Shown here in pieces: positions 32,201 through 39,741 of a DNA stretch of 64,000 bases (the first letter of the stretch is position 1; the number at the start of each line of letters is the position of its first letter). Source of the stretch: Bacteroidia bacterium (GTDB lineage Bacteria > Bacteroidota > Bacteroidia > Chitinophagales > UBA2359); contig JAUHXA010000027.1 of NCBI GenBank assembly GCA_030427245.1, forward strand, positions 1-64,000. Reading direction: 5' to 3'. The notes below the pieces were generated by a model, which saw nothing but the letters and a program-made list of their open reading frames with translations, searched no databases and had not been told where the DNA came from. The position numbers and the translations under genes were made by a program.

Positions 32201-32590
32201 ATGAAAGTAGATACTATTTCAAACAAAGCAGATCTGATAGGTATCATCAGCGCAGTACTTTGCCTAATTCATTGTCTTGTCCCTCCCATCTTATTTCTCT
32301 TTTTTGGACACCTTATCGAACACAATCACAATCATCTATTTAGATGGGATTATTTCTTTCTCATCATCAGCTCTTATGCTGTTTACCATGCGACTCATCA
32401 TGCAGTGAATGGTTTTATAAAGGGCATCTTGTGGGTTTCCTTTGCAGTCTTATCCATTGCTATTGTTTTACACCATATCCCAGTTATGCATTATATTGCT
32501 TACCTTGCCTCCTTGGGGTTGATAGGCGGGCATTTGGTAAATCTTAGGAAAATTCAAAACTCAAAGGCAAATTCAAACAATACGATGTAA
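32201..32590 (+). CDS. MerC-domain membrane protein
   Basis: A 129-residue inner-membrane protein with four predicted TM helices. The MerC hallmark, a Cys pair in the first helix, is seen as CLIHCLVPP (~residues 21-29). MerC proteins of the mer operon move Hg(II), but chromosomal Bacteroidota members commonly lie beside zinc-homeostasis genes. The ATP-driven metal cluster across the shared palindrome supports a zinc role here. ATG at 32201 is used; a TTG two codons earlier is possible. The last ~14 codons (QNSKANSNNTM and just before) and the stop lie inside a dispersed repeat element, so the native C-terminus has probably been replaced. Confidence 0.82.
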   Translation: MKVDTISNKADLIGIISAVLCLIHCLVPPILFLFFGHLIEHNHNHLFRWDYFFLIISSYAVYHATHHAVNGFIKGILWVSFAVLSIAIVLHHIPVMHYIAYLASLGLIGGHLVNLRKIQNSKANSNNTM

Positions 32591-32618
32591 ACGAGCAAAT
32601 TATATTTTAGTTTGCCTA
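32544..32618. repeat. Dispersed repeat, family 1, copy A
   Basis: This segment aligns with 37852-37979: AAACTCAAA, GCAAA, ATTCAAACAATAC, TGTAA.CGAG.AAA and TTTTAGTTTGCCT occur in the same order. Copy A lacks the internal hairpin and a second insertion present in copy B. It covers the end of the MerC gene and the spacer to the glycosyltransferase gene. Confidence 0.7.
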
Positions 32619-32650
32619 AAAGTTCAACGATTCAGCAATACAACAATTCA

Positions 32651-33781
32651 GTGATATTATTCATTCACCTACTCTTTGTCCTTGCGGCAATTCTCCAAAT
32701 TCTTATTTACTTAGGCATTTTCAGCCGTTTGGCTTTCTACAAAACTCCTTCCTCCCTCCAAAACCAAAACGCTTCTTCTCCCTCCAATAGCTTGCCTATA
32801 TCTGTCGTCATTTGCGCTCGAAACGAAGCAGAAAATTTGCAAAAATATTTACCTTCTATTTTGCAGCAAAACTACCCCGAATTTGAAGTAATCGTGGTGA
32901 ACGATGCTTCAACTGATGACACTCAAACTATTCTAGAAACATTTACAAAAACTTATTCACATCTAAAAACAATCAATACAGAAAGTTTGACCAGAAATAT
33001 GGCGGGCAAAAAATTTGCGTTGACCAAAGGTATTGAAGTATCGAAATACGAACACCTGCTGTTTACAGATGCAGACTGTTATCCAGCTAGTCAAGATTGG
33101 ATTACAGAGATGGCAAAAAATTTTACAAAAAAAAGACAAATCGTTTTAGGCTTTGGTCCGTACATTTGTCATGAAGGTTGCTTGAATAAAATTATTCAAT
33201 ACGAAACTTTGACGACCGCCCTTCAATACCTATCTTTGAGTTTATTGGGTTTGCCTTATATGGGTGTAGGTCGAAATTTGGCGTATCACAAATCATTGTT
33301 TATTGAAAACAAAGGGTTTGAAAGCCACAAACATATCCCATCAGGAGATGATGATTTGTTTATTAGCGAAGTTGCAACACCTCAAAATACCACAATAAAC
33401 ATTACTCCAAAAACCTTCTGTTATTCAGAGCCTCCTTTAGATTGGCATTCATGGATTGCCCAAAAGAGAAGGCATCTGAGCACAGGCAAATACTATTCTT
33501 TCTTACATAAATTAATATTAGGAGGTATTTCAGCCTCTCATTTTTTATTTTATGGTACACTAATTGTAGTATTGATAACAAAATCGTTCAATTTTACCAT
33601 ATTTTCCTTATTTACTTTCCGTCTAATCAGCCAGTTTGTTGTCTTAAAACGGGTTTTAAAAAAGTTAAAAGTACCTTTGCCGATTTGGCAATTTATGGTG
33701 ATAGATGCTTTATTTATCTTTTATTATGGTATTTTTGGACTTACAATATTTTCTAAAGCACAGGTATCATGGAAGAAGTAA
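32651..33781 (+). CDS. GT2 family membrane glycosyltransferase
   Basis: A ~376-residue processive-type family 2 glycosyltransferase. It has an N-terminal TM helix, then the GT-A domain with VVICARNEAENLQKYL, the VNDASTDDT nucleotide-binding acidic motif, the metal-binding DAD (LLFTDADCYPASQDW), the acceptor-side GDDDLF, and a downstream QKRRHLSTGKYY that resembles the Q(Q/R)xRW-like motif. Two or three C-terminal TM helices follow. The sugar and acceptor are unknown. GTG at 32651 is taken as the start because the preceding in-frame stretch from TTG 32612 is a low-complexity, repeat-derived sequence. It overlaps the sigma-factor gene by 13 bp, which implies coupled translation. Confidence 0.86.
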   Translation: MILFIHLLFVLAAILQILIYLGIFSRLAFYKTPSSLQNQNASSPSNSLPISVVICARNEAENLQKYLPSILQQNYPEFEVIVVNDASTDDTQTILETFTKTYSHLKTINTESLTRNMAGKKFALTKGIEVSKYEHLLFTDADCYPASQDWITEMAKNFTKKRQIVLGFGPYICHEGCLNKIIQYETLTTALQYLSLSLLGLPYMGVGRNLAYHKSLFIENKGFESHKHIPSGDDDLFISEVATPQNTTINITPKTFCYSEPPLDWHSWIAQKRRHLSTGKYYSFLHKLILGGISASHFLFYGTLIVVLITKSFNFTIFSLFTFRLISQFVVLKRVLKKLKVPLPIWQFMVIDALFIFYYGIFGLTIFSKAQVSWKK

Positions 33782-34767
33782 TTGTAAATACAACTGAGTC
33801 AAACACCTTATCTTTTAATGAAGATTTGAAAGAAGAAAGTCTGCTTTCTGAAGAAGGAACTAAGATTGCAGAAGGTTCGGTTGTCCATCCCGAAATTCAA
33901 TCCACAGCTATTCACCACCCAATTATGACTATTACTGGTTTAATACAGGATGCACGAACCAGCGAATTTATTGCTGGTGCAACCATATATCTTAAATCTC
34001 AAAGAACCAACAGTACTTTTTCCAACGACGAAGGACGTTTCACGCTTCAAGTTACTATAGGAGAATTGGAGGAAGACACGCTTGTCATCACCAATGCAGG
34101 ATACCAAAAATTTTCTCTCAAAATAGCGATTGGCAAGGACTCTGATCGTTTGATTAAGATAAAGAAGAAGGTCGAAAAAACGGACCGTGCACTTAAAGAC
34201 CATGAACTGGTAAAATTAGCTATTAGTGGCGACCAACGAGCTTATGGTAAACTTATGGGGCGTTACCGTGACTCGATTTACTTTATGATTCAAAAAATGG
34301 TCAACAACAAAGATGATGCAGAGGATTTGACCATTGAAGCTTTTGGTAAGGCTTTCAACAATATCCACAAATACAGCCCTGATTATGCATTTAGTACTTG
34401 GTTGTACCGAATTGCGATCAACAATTGTATTGACTTTATCCGCAAAAAACGTTTGGAAACCTTCTCATTGGACGAACCTATGGACAATGGAGATGAGGGT
34501 GGCAAAACGACCAGAGATGTACAGTCTCATGTGTTAGACCCTGAAGAGGAAATCATCAAAAAACAACGCATTTTATTGATGCGAAATGTGATTGAAAAAC
34601 TGAACAACAAATACCGTCGTTTGATTGAATTGCGGTACTTGAAAGAGCTTTCTTACCAAGAGATTGCAGAAACATTGAACCTACCTTTGGGAACAGTCAA
34701 GGCGCAGCTTTTTAGAGCGAAAGAATTGTTACACAATATTTTGCAGAATTCTAAAGAGCGATATTAA
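33769..34767 (+). CDS. ECF-type sigma-70 factor fused to a carboxypeptidase-regulatory-like domain
   Basis: A 332-residue protein with an unusual layout. Residues 1-52 are acidic and probably disordered. Residues ~54-132 read as a carboxypeptidase-D regulatory-like beta-sandwich (TGLIQDARTSEFIAGATIYL, SNDEGRFTLQV, DTLVITNAGYQKFSL). Residues ~148-228 are sigma region 2 (DQRAYGKLMGRYRDSIYFMI, DAEDLTIEAFGKAF, FSTWLYRIAINNCIDFIRKK). Residues ~273-325 are sigma region 4 with its helix-turn-helix (LSYQEIAETLNLPLGTVKAQ). There is no signal peptide or TM helix, so a domain normally seen in exported proteins sits in the cytoplasm. No ATG precedes the sigma part, so the fusion is read from 33769. It is translationally coupled to the glycosyltransferase. 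No anti-sigma gene is adjacent. Confidence 0.88.
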   Translation: MEEVIVNTTESNTLSFNEDLKEESLLSEEGTKIAEGSVVHPEIQSTAIHHPIMTITGLIQDARTSEFIAGATIYLKSQRTNSTFSNDEGRFTLQVTIGELEEDTLVITNAGYQKFSLKIAIGKDSDRLIKIKKKVEKTDRALKDHELVKLAISGDQRAYGKLMGRYRDSIYFMIQKMVNNKDDAEDLTIEAFGKAFNNIHKYSPDYAFSTWLYRIAINNCIDFIRKKRLETFSLDEPMDNGDEGGKTTRDVQSHVLDPEEEIIKKQRILLMRNVIEKLNNKYRRLIELRYLKELSYQEIAETLNLPLGTVKAQLFRAKELLHNILQNSKERY

Positions 34768-34813
34768 TCACAGATTAAACAATAATGACAGATACCTTTG
34801 CATTTTAGAAATA

Positions 34814-34854
34814 ATGGGTGTTGTCGAAGTTTTTCGATAAGCACCCATTTTTTT
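34814..34854 (+). terminator. Intrinsic terminator of the sigma-factor gene
   Basis: ATGGGTG at 34814-34820 pairs with CACCCAT at 34842-34848, with inner TCGAA/TTCGA pairing and seven T residues after. It lies ~50 bp downstream of the sigma-factor stop. Confidence 0.88.
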
Positions 34855-34939
34855 GTGGATAAAAGAAGTGTGAATAGGAAAGCGAGATACGATAACTTGG
34901 TTAAAGTACAGCTCGATAAAACGTTGTTTTTAAACAAAA

Positions 34940-34977
34940 AAAATCGGCAAGATGAAATTTCTCATCTTGCCGATTTT
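34940..34977 (-). terminator. Intrinsic terminator of the L,D-transpeptidase-like gene
   Basis: AAAATCGGCAAGATGA at 34940-34955 and TCATCTTGCCGATTTT at 34962-34977 form a perfect 16-bp stem with a 6-nt loop. On the minus strand a long T-run follows. It is ~55 bp after the stop at 35032. Confidence 0.9.
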
Positions 34978-34993
34978 CAGTTCGTATTTTAAA

Positions 34994-35028
34994 ATCTCAC
35001 CTCTCACATTTCTACTCTCACCTCCGAA
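34994..35028. repeat. Inverted relative of the GAGAAGTG repeat
   Basis: Read on the minus strand, this stretch is AATTCGGAGGTGAGAGTAG followed by AAATGTGAGAGGTGAG. It matches the start and period of the repeat at 14439-14474. It lies in the spacer between two terminators and the L,D-transpeptidase-like gene. Confidence 0.45.
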
Positions 35029-35031
35029 TTG

Positions 35032-35805
35032 TTATGCAAATCGATATTTATTCTTCACAAAGAAACTCGCTGCAATGTATTCATTCAACAAGTTTGATTT
35101 TTGAAGGTAGTTGTTTTGGTTCTTATAGATGAACAAACAATTTCCGCCTTTTATAGCATTGATAATTGGCTTGGATTCAGCACGAGAAATAGCAGGACAC
35201 CCCCAACTTCTTCCCAATCTACCGTTTCTTTTAACGAAATCATGTGAAACATAATCTGCTCCGTGCATCACAACTGCCCTTCCACGAGCATTGCTGTTGA
35301 AGCCTTTTTCTAAACCGTCCAAACGAAGTGAATAGCCATGTTTGCCTTGATAGGTTTCAGCCGTTTTGTAGAATCCCAAACTGCTTTGAAGAGATTGATG
35401 TGTATTGGAGAATTTATCTGCGGTAATCAAACCAGTGTTTTTTCCGTGTGCTACATAAGTGTAATGTAGTACTTTGCGGTTTTTGATATCAACGATATAC
35501 AATCGTTTTTGATGTGAAGGCTTGGAGAAATCCACGATGGATAAAGTGGATTTACTGGCAAGAATCTGACCTTGTTGAATCATGTTGTAGTAGCCTACCA
35601 AAGCTCGTTTGAACACATCGTAGTTCAACTTTCTTTGTGACAACTGACAGTCGTTATACAGACATTTGCTGTATTGTTCAAACTGAGAACTTATTGCTGT
35701 GTTGTTATTTGTACTTGCTTGTACAGTAGGAGAGAAAGAAAAAAGAATCAAAAGAGTGAAAACCAAAAAACCTAAAAACCCTTTGCGACTAATTGAATAC
35801 ACCAT
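35032..35805 (-). CDS. Murein L,D-transpeptidase catalytic-domain protein (YkuD_2 type)
   Basis: A 257-residue exported protein. An N-terminal signal or anchor (~8-30) is followed by a domain with LYIVDIKNRKVLHYTYVAHG, then the catalytic region HGADYVSHDFVKRNGRLGRSWGCPAIS (His and, ~24 residues later, the nucleophile Cys in WGCPAIS). Members of this Bacteroidota-type YkuD_2 group are presumed to cross-link or modify peptidoglycan in the periplasm; experimental support for the exact reaction is limited. ATG at 35805 is used; TTG at 35811 is an alternative. The gene stands alone with its own terminator. Confidence 0.86.
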   Translation of the reverse strand: MVYSISRKGFLGFLVFTLLILFSFSPTVQASTNNNTAISSQFEQYSKCLYNDCQLSQRKLNYDVFKRALVGYYNMIQQGQILASKSTLSIVDFSKPSHQKRLYIVDIKNRKVLHYTYVAHGKNTGLITADKFSNTHQSLQSSLGFYKTAETYQGKHGYSLRLDGLEKGFNSNARGRAVVMHGADYVSHDFVKRNGRLGRSWGCPAISRAESKPIINAIKGGNCLFIYKNQNNYLQKSNLLNEYIAASFFVKNKYRFA

Positions 35806-36059
35806 AAGCAATGAAAGCCGTTTTTTTATGTGATTATTACGAAATTAAATAGAGGTCTAATAAAAAATAAGGTATGGTATAGGGGAAAAATAGCAGTAGA
35901 GTTAGGGAAAATTTTAAATTATAGGGGTATGATTTCTGTGCGACGCAAAGTTAGCATTTTTTTTTCACAAAAAAAGCATTTTCTCAATTTATTTATTCGG
36001 ATTCTGCAAACCTTTAATAGTTTAATGGACGCACAATTTTTTTTTGATTTATTTCGGAT

Positions 36060-36067
36060 TAACTTTG
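36060..36067 (+). promoter_or_regulatory. -7-like box for the dynamin-like gene
   Basis: TAACTTTG fits TAnnTTTG and lies 20 bases before the ATG at 36088. A T-rich stretch takes the place of a clear -33 TTG. A minus-strand TAACTTTG at 35953-35946 could serve the divergent L,D-transpeptidase-like gene. Confidence 0.35.
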
Positions 36068-36087
36068 TTGAGTAAATAACCGATAAT

Positions 36088-37821
36088 ATGACAAAAAACA
36101 GTTTAATCAATAAGCATTACGACCATTACAAAACGGTGATTGACGATATTTTTCAAGAACTGTATCATCTTACCTTGAATGTCAAACACAAAACTCTCTC
36201 CAGTACGGTCGACAACATTCGTGCCAGATTGAACGAACCATTTTTGTTTGTGATTGTGGGAGAAGTAAAGGTGGGTAAAAGCAGCTTTATCAATGCTTTA
36301 TTGCAGACAGGAAAGGAGGTTGCGAAGGTTGCACCTGACCCTTGTACGGATGTGATACAGCAGATTGTTTATTCGGAAACCGAATCGGTTATTCCCATCA
36401 ATCAGTACTTGAAGAAAATTACTGTTCCTGCTGAAATCCTCAAAGAAATCGCTATTGTCGACACACCTGGTACCAATACGATTATGGATCATCACCAAGA
36501 AATTACGGAGAAATTTATCCCTGTTAGTGACTTGATTATCTTTGTATTTGAAGCCAAAAACCCCTATCGTCAATCTGCTTGGGAACTGCTGGATTATGTG
36601 AATAAGGAATGGCGAAAAAAGGTTATTTTTGTATTGCAGCAATCGGATTTGATTGAGCCCGAAAACTTGGAAATCAATATGCGAGGGGTGGCCCAACAGG
36701 CGATGAAAAAAGGTATCAGCGAACCAAAGGTTTTTTCGGTTTCGGCCAAAAGAGAGCTGGAGGGCGATACGGAGAACAGCGGCTTTGAAGCCATTAGAGA
36801 TTTTGTTAATAACACTGTTACGGGCGGCAACAATGTGCGATTGAAGGTGGAGAGTTTGTTGTCGACTTCCAAAAACATTATGGATACGATTCAAGATGGC
36901 TTGGAAGCTCGCAAAAAACAATTGAGCATTGACACGGATTTTCGCAGTCGAGTAGATTCTCTTTTGGACAATTCGGAGGGAAAATCAGCTAAGCAGGTAA
37001 ATAGCATTGTGGATGACCTGCTTAGAGAATACGACAAAATCACGGATGACATTCAGCGTGATTTTGAAGATGGTTTGGGTGTGTTTACCTTGGTCAAAAA
37101 ATCATTTTTGTCTATTTTCAGTAGCGGACAGAGTTTGGAAGATTGGCTCGAAACGATTACAGCTCGTTTCCAAAAAGATTTGAAGCCTGCTCTGGAGAAA
37201 AAATTGCGAACGGGAGTCAAAAACATGGCAGAAAGCATCAAGCAAATGGCAGAAATCATTGATATTGAGATTCGAAAAAGCAAGGACAACCTTCAACCAA
37301 ATGCTCAACTATTCGGAGATATTGCCAACAAACGCCAAGAGAAACTGGAAAACCTGCAAACAAATGTTGAGGATTTTATTACCGAAACTGAAAACTTTAT
37401 CAATAAAGACATGTTGGAAAAAGGCTCGGCTTTGATTCCGAGCATGGCTACGGGCGGTGGATTGATGGTTGTAGGAGGCATTTTGATGAGTGTGACGAGC
37501 GTTATTGCAGTAGATGTGACAGGTGGGATTTTGACAGCTCTTGGCTTGGGAGTAGCAAGCGTTTATACAATGTCTCAGCGAAATAAAATCGTAGATGAAT
37601 TTGAGACTGAAATCGAAAAGGGTAGGGACAAATTAAAAGAAGAGGTAACCAATCGCTTGCTGGATTATGTGAAAGAGATTCGCACTAAAGTAGACAACAA
37701 TTTCTTAGATTTTGACTCATATATAGGCGAAGAACGTAAAAACTTAGAGTCTTTTGAAGAACAGTATCAACGGATTGATGAAAAGTTTGAGAAGCTAAAG
37801 AAGGATTTTGAAATCGGATGA
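36088..37821 (+). CDS. Dynamin-like GTPase
   Basis: A 577-residue large GTPase. The G domain shows the P-loop GEVKVGKSS (58-66), the switch-I threonine in PCTDVIQ (~87), DTPGTNT (125-131), and a QQSD at the G4 position in place of the usual T/NKxD. A long helical stalk follows. A hydrophobic Gly-rich 'paddle' at ~450-495 (MATGGGLMVVGGILMSV ...) then resembles the membrane-inserting element of bacterial dynamin-like proteins, and a C-terminal coiled-coil ends in KFEKLKKDFEIG. Likely role: membrane remodelling, fusion or protection. Many bacterial dynamins occur in pairs, but only one is present here. Confidence 0.87.
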   Translation: MTKNSLINKHYDHYKTVIDDIFQELYHLTLNVKHKTLSSTVDNIRARLNEPFLFVIVGEVKVGKSSFINALLQTGKEVAKVAPDPCTDVIQQIVYSETESVIPINQYLKKITVPAEILKEIAIVDTPGTNTIMDHHQEITEKFIPVSDLIIFVFEAKNPYRQSAWELLDYVNKEWRKKVIFVLQQSDLIEPENLEINMRGVAQQAMKKGISEPKVFSVSAKRELEGDTENSGFEAIRDFVNNTVTGGNNVRLKVESLLSTSKNIMDTIQDGLEARKKQLSIDTDFRSRVDSLLDNSEGKSAKQVNSIVDDLLREYDKITDDIQRDFEDGLGVFTLVKKSFLSIFSSGQSLEDWLETITARFQKDLKPALEKKLRTGVKNMAESIKQMAEIIDIEIRKSKDNLQPNAQLFGDIANKRQEKLENLQTNVEDFITETENFINKDMLEKGSALIPSMATGGGLMVVGGILMSVTSVIAVDVTGGILTALGLGVASVYTMSQRNKIVDEFETEIEKGRDKLKEEVTNRLLDYVKEIRTKVDNNFLDFDSYIGEERKNLESFEEQYQRIDEKFEKLKKDFEIG

Positions 37822-37851
37822 TTTTGGAAGAGAGAAGTGAGACACAATACT

Positions 37852-37979
37852 TTAGGCAAATTCAAATTAAAAACTCAAATGCAAAACTTGTCCCGCATTT
37901 TAATCGGGATTCAAACAATACTTTGTAAGCGAGTAAAGTAAATTGCAGAAATGCCTAATTTAATATTTTAGTTTGCCTT
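37852..37979. repeat. Dispersed repeat, family 1, copy B
   Basis: A 128-bp element bounded by AGGCAAA (37854-37860) and TTTGCCT (37972-37978), i.e. short terminal inverted repeats. It contains an internal CCCG/CGGG hairpin (37892-37908). It shares its ordered blocks with 32544-32618. It fills half of the dynamin-tsaE spacer. Confidence 0.7.
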
Positions 37980-38057
37980 ATTGATTATCAAACCTGTTTT
38001 TTCAATAAATCAAAATTTGACTCCTCTCCTCCTACCGCTCGCCCAATTAGTAATCAC

Positions 38058-38486
38058 ATGATGAAAAGAATTGAAGTAAAGCATATTGATGATTTAGAAC
38101 AAGCTGCAAGTAGTTTGTTAGAATTTGCAGCAGATGAAAGGGTTTTTGCTTTTTATGGTGAAATGGGGGCAGGAAAAACGACTTTTATCCAGCGTATTTG
38201 CAAACAATTGAAGTCCAGCGATGCGGTGAGCAGCCCTACTTATGCGCTTGTAAACGAATACAGTTTAGTAGGCGGAAATTCTCTTTTTCACCTCGACCTT
38301 TATCGCCTCAAAGATTTGGAAGAAGCGTATAATATTGGTATTGAAGAATATTTGTATGGAGGGGATTATTGTTTGATAGAATGGCCCCAAATTATTGAGC
38401 CTTTATTAGAATCGCACATAAAAGTCGAGATTGGTTTGAAGGAAAAAGAAAATCGTCTGATAACCATCAGTAAAGTTCATTTTTAA
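38058..38486 (+). CDS. tsaE: tRNA threonylcarbamoyladenosine biosynthesis ATPase TsaE
   Basis: A 142-residue cytosolic ATPase required with TsaB, TsaC and TsaD to make t6A at position 37 of ANN-decoding tRNAs. Seen: FAFYGEMGAGKTTFIQRI (Walker A), SSPTYALVNEY, the conserved LFHLDLYRL, and CLIEWPQII. Length is normal. ATG at 38058 or the next codon at 38061 could initiate. Alanine dehydrogenase follows 30 bp downstream, an arrangement I recall as common in Bacteroidota, so the two are probably co-transcribed. Confidence 0.95.
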   Translation: MMKRIEVKHIDDLEQAASSLLEFAADERVFAFYGEMGAGKTTFIQRICKQLKSSDAVSSPTYALVNEYSLVGGNSLFHLDLYRLKDLEEAYNIGIEEYLYGGDYCLIEWPQIIEPLLESHIKVEIGLKEKENRLITISKVHF

Positions 38487-38516
38487 TCTTAATTTTATTT
38501 TCAACTTGTTGAAGCC

Positions 38517-39740
38517 ATGAGTACTAAAACCTTGTATCAGAATCCTGCCATGACTGACATCAGTCTTTCGACTCAAGAAAAACTGGCTGAAACTCAATCT
38601 AAGCAAAAGAAACTTTTCATCGGTGTTCCCAAAGAATCTTCCTTTCAGGAGAGCCGTGTGCCTTTGACTCCCGAATCCATTTTGTTGTTAACCAACAACG
38701 GACATCGAGTAGTGGTGGAATCAGAGGCAGGTTTGGAGGCACATTTTTCCGACCATGAATATTCTGAGGCAGGCGCAGAAATCACCTCCGACATAGACAA
38801 GGTTTTTCAGGCAGATACCATCGTAAAAATAGCCCCACCTACTTTGGAGGAATTGGATAGGATGAAAAGCCATCAAACCATTTTTTCGCCACTCCATCTA
38901 CCTACCTTGAATATGGAGTACTTTGAAAAACTTATCAACAAGAAAATTACTGCTTTTGCCTACGAATATATCAAAGACGAACAGGGTAACTTTCCTATGG
39001 TGCGGGCGGTCAGCGAGATTGCGGGGAGTGCTTCTATTTTGATTGCCGCCGAATACCTCTCCAATACTCGACAGGGTCAGGGAGTATTGTTAGGCGGTGT
39101 AGCGGGTGTTCCTCCTACCAAAATCGTGATTTTAGGAGCTGGAATTGTGGGGCAGTTTGCCACTCGAACAGCTTTGGGCTTGGGAGCAGAAGTGCGGGTT
39201 TTTGACAACAATGTATATAAACTCATGCGCCTACGCAACAATGTGAATGTGATGGTTTATACTTCGGTCTTGAATCCCGAAACCCTTCAAAAAGAGCTTA
39301 GAGAAGCGGATGTAGTGATTGGAGCGATTCACTCCGAGTCGGGTAGAACGCCTTGTGTGGTGTCGGAAGAAATGGTGGCAAATATGAAATCAGGTTCGGT
39401 GATTATTGATGTCAGTATTGACCAAGGCGGTTGTTTTGCTACTTCAAAGGTGACGACACATACCAATCCCATCTTCAAAAAGTACAATGTCACCCACTAC
39501 TGTGTTCCAAATATTGCTGCAAGAGTCGCTAAAACTGCTTCGTTGGCGGTCAGTCATGTTTTGACTCCTATTCTTCTTCGCTCTCAAAAATTCGGCGGTT
39601 TGCAGAATTTTTTGATGCAAAATTTGGGTACTCGCAATGGTGTGTATGTTTACAAAGGATGCTTAACAAATCAACACATTGGGCACCGCTTCAATCTGAA
39701 ATACACTGATATTGATTTGTTGATGACGGCAAGCAGCTAA
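38517..39740 (+). CDS. ald: Alanine dehydrogenase family protein
   Basis: A 407-residue NAD-dependent dehydrogenase family member that reversibly deaminates L-alanine to pyruvate and ammonia. Seen: an N-terminal domain with IGVPKESSFQESRVPLTPES, the conserved Lys in IVKIAPP, then the Rossmann motif VILGAGIVGQFATRTALGLG with an acidic VFDNN. A catalytic-site region follows with DVSIDQGGCFATSK and VTHYCVPNIAARVAKTAS. The ~30-residue N-terminal extension and the PNIAARVAKT variant of the usual 'NMPGAVPRTS' motif match the Bacteroidota branch. A saccharopine or transhydrogenase-type relative is the alternative. It ends 1 bp before the convergent galactokinase stop. Confidence 0.88.
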   Translation: MSTKTLYQNPAMTDISLSTQEKLAETQSKQKKLFIGVPKESSFQESRVPLTPESILLLTNNGHRVVVESEAGLEAHFSDHEYSEAGAEITSDIDKVFQADTIVKIAPPTLEELDRMKSHQTIFSPLHLPTLNMEYFEKLINKKITAFAYEYIKDEQGNFPMVRAVSEIAGSASILIAAEYLSNTRQGQGVLLGGVAGVPPTKIVILGAGIVGQFATRTALGLGAEVRVFDNNVYKLMRLRNNVNVMVYTSVLNPETLQKELREADVVIGAIHSESGRTPCVVSEEMVANMKSGSVIIDVSIDQGGCFATSKVTTHTNPIFKKYNVTHYCVPNIAARVAKTASLAVSHVLTPILLRSQKFGGLQNFLMQNLGTRNGVYVYKGCLTNQHIGHRFNLKYTDIDLLMTASS

Positions 39741-39741
39741 T

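Noticed and set aside
32612-32650. TTG at 32612 as start of the glycosyltransferase
   Set aside because: The 13 codons between it and GTG 32651 come from the end of the dispersed repeat and a low-complexity CAACAATTC-like tract, so the GTG is preferred, though not proven.
34798-34992. 64-codon frame after the sigma-factor gene
   Set aside because: It runs through two strong terminator hairpins and is Lys/Asn-rich because of the T- and A-runs.
37891-37920. T-arm-like sequence (GGGATTCAAAC) suggesting a tRNA
   Set aside because: No acceptor, D or anticodon arms can be drawn around it; it is the hairpin of dispersed repeat copy B.
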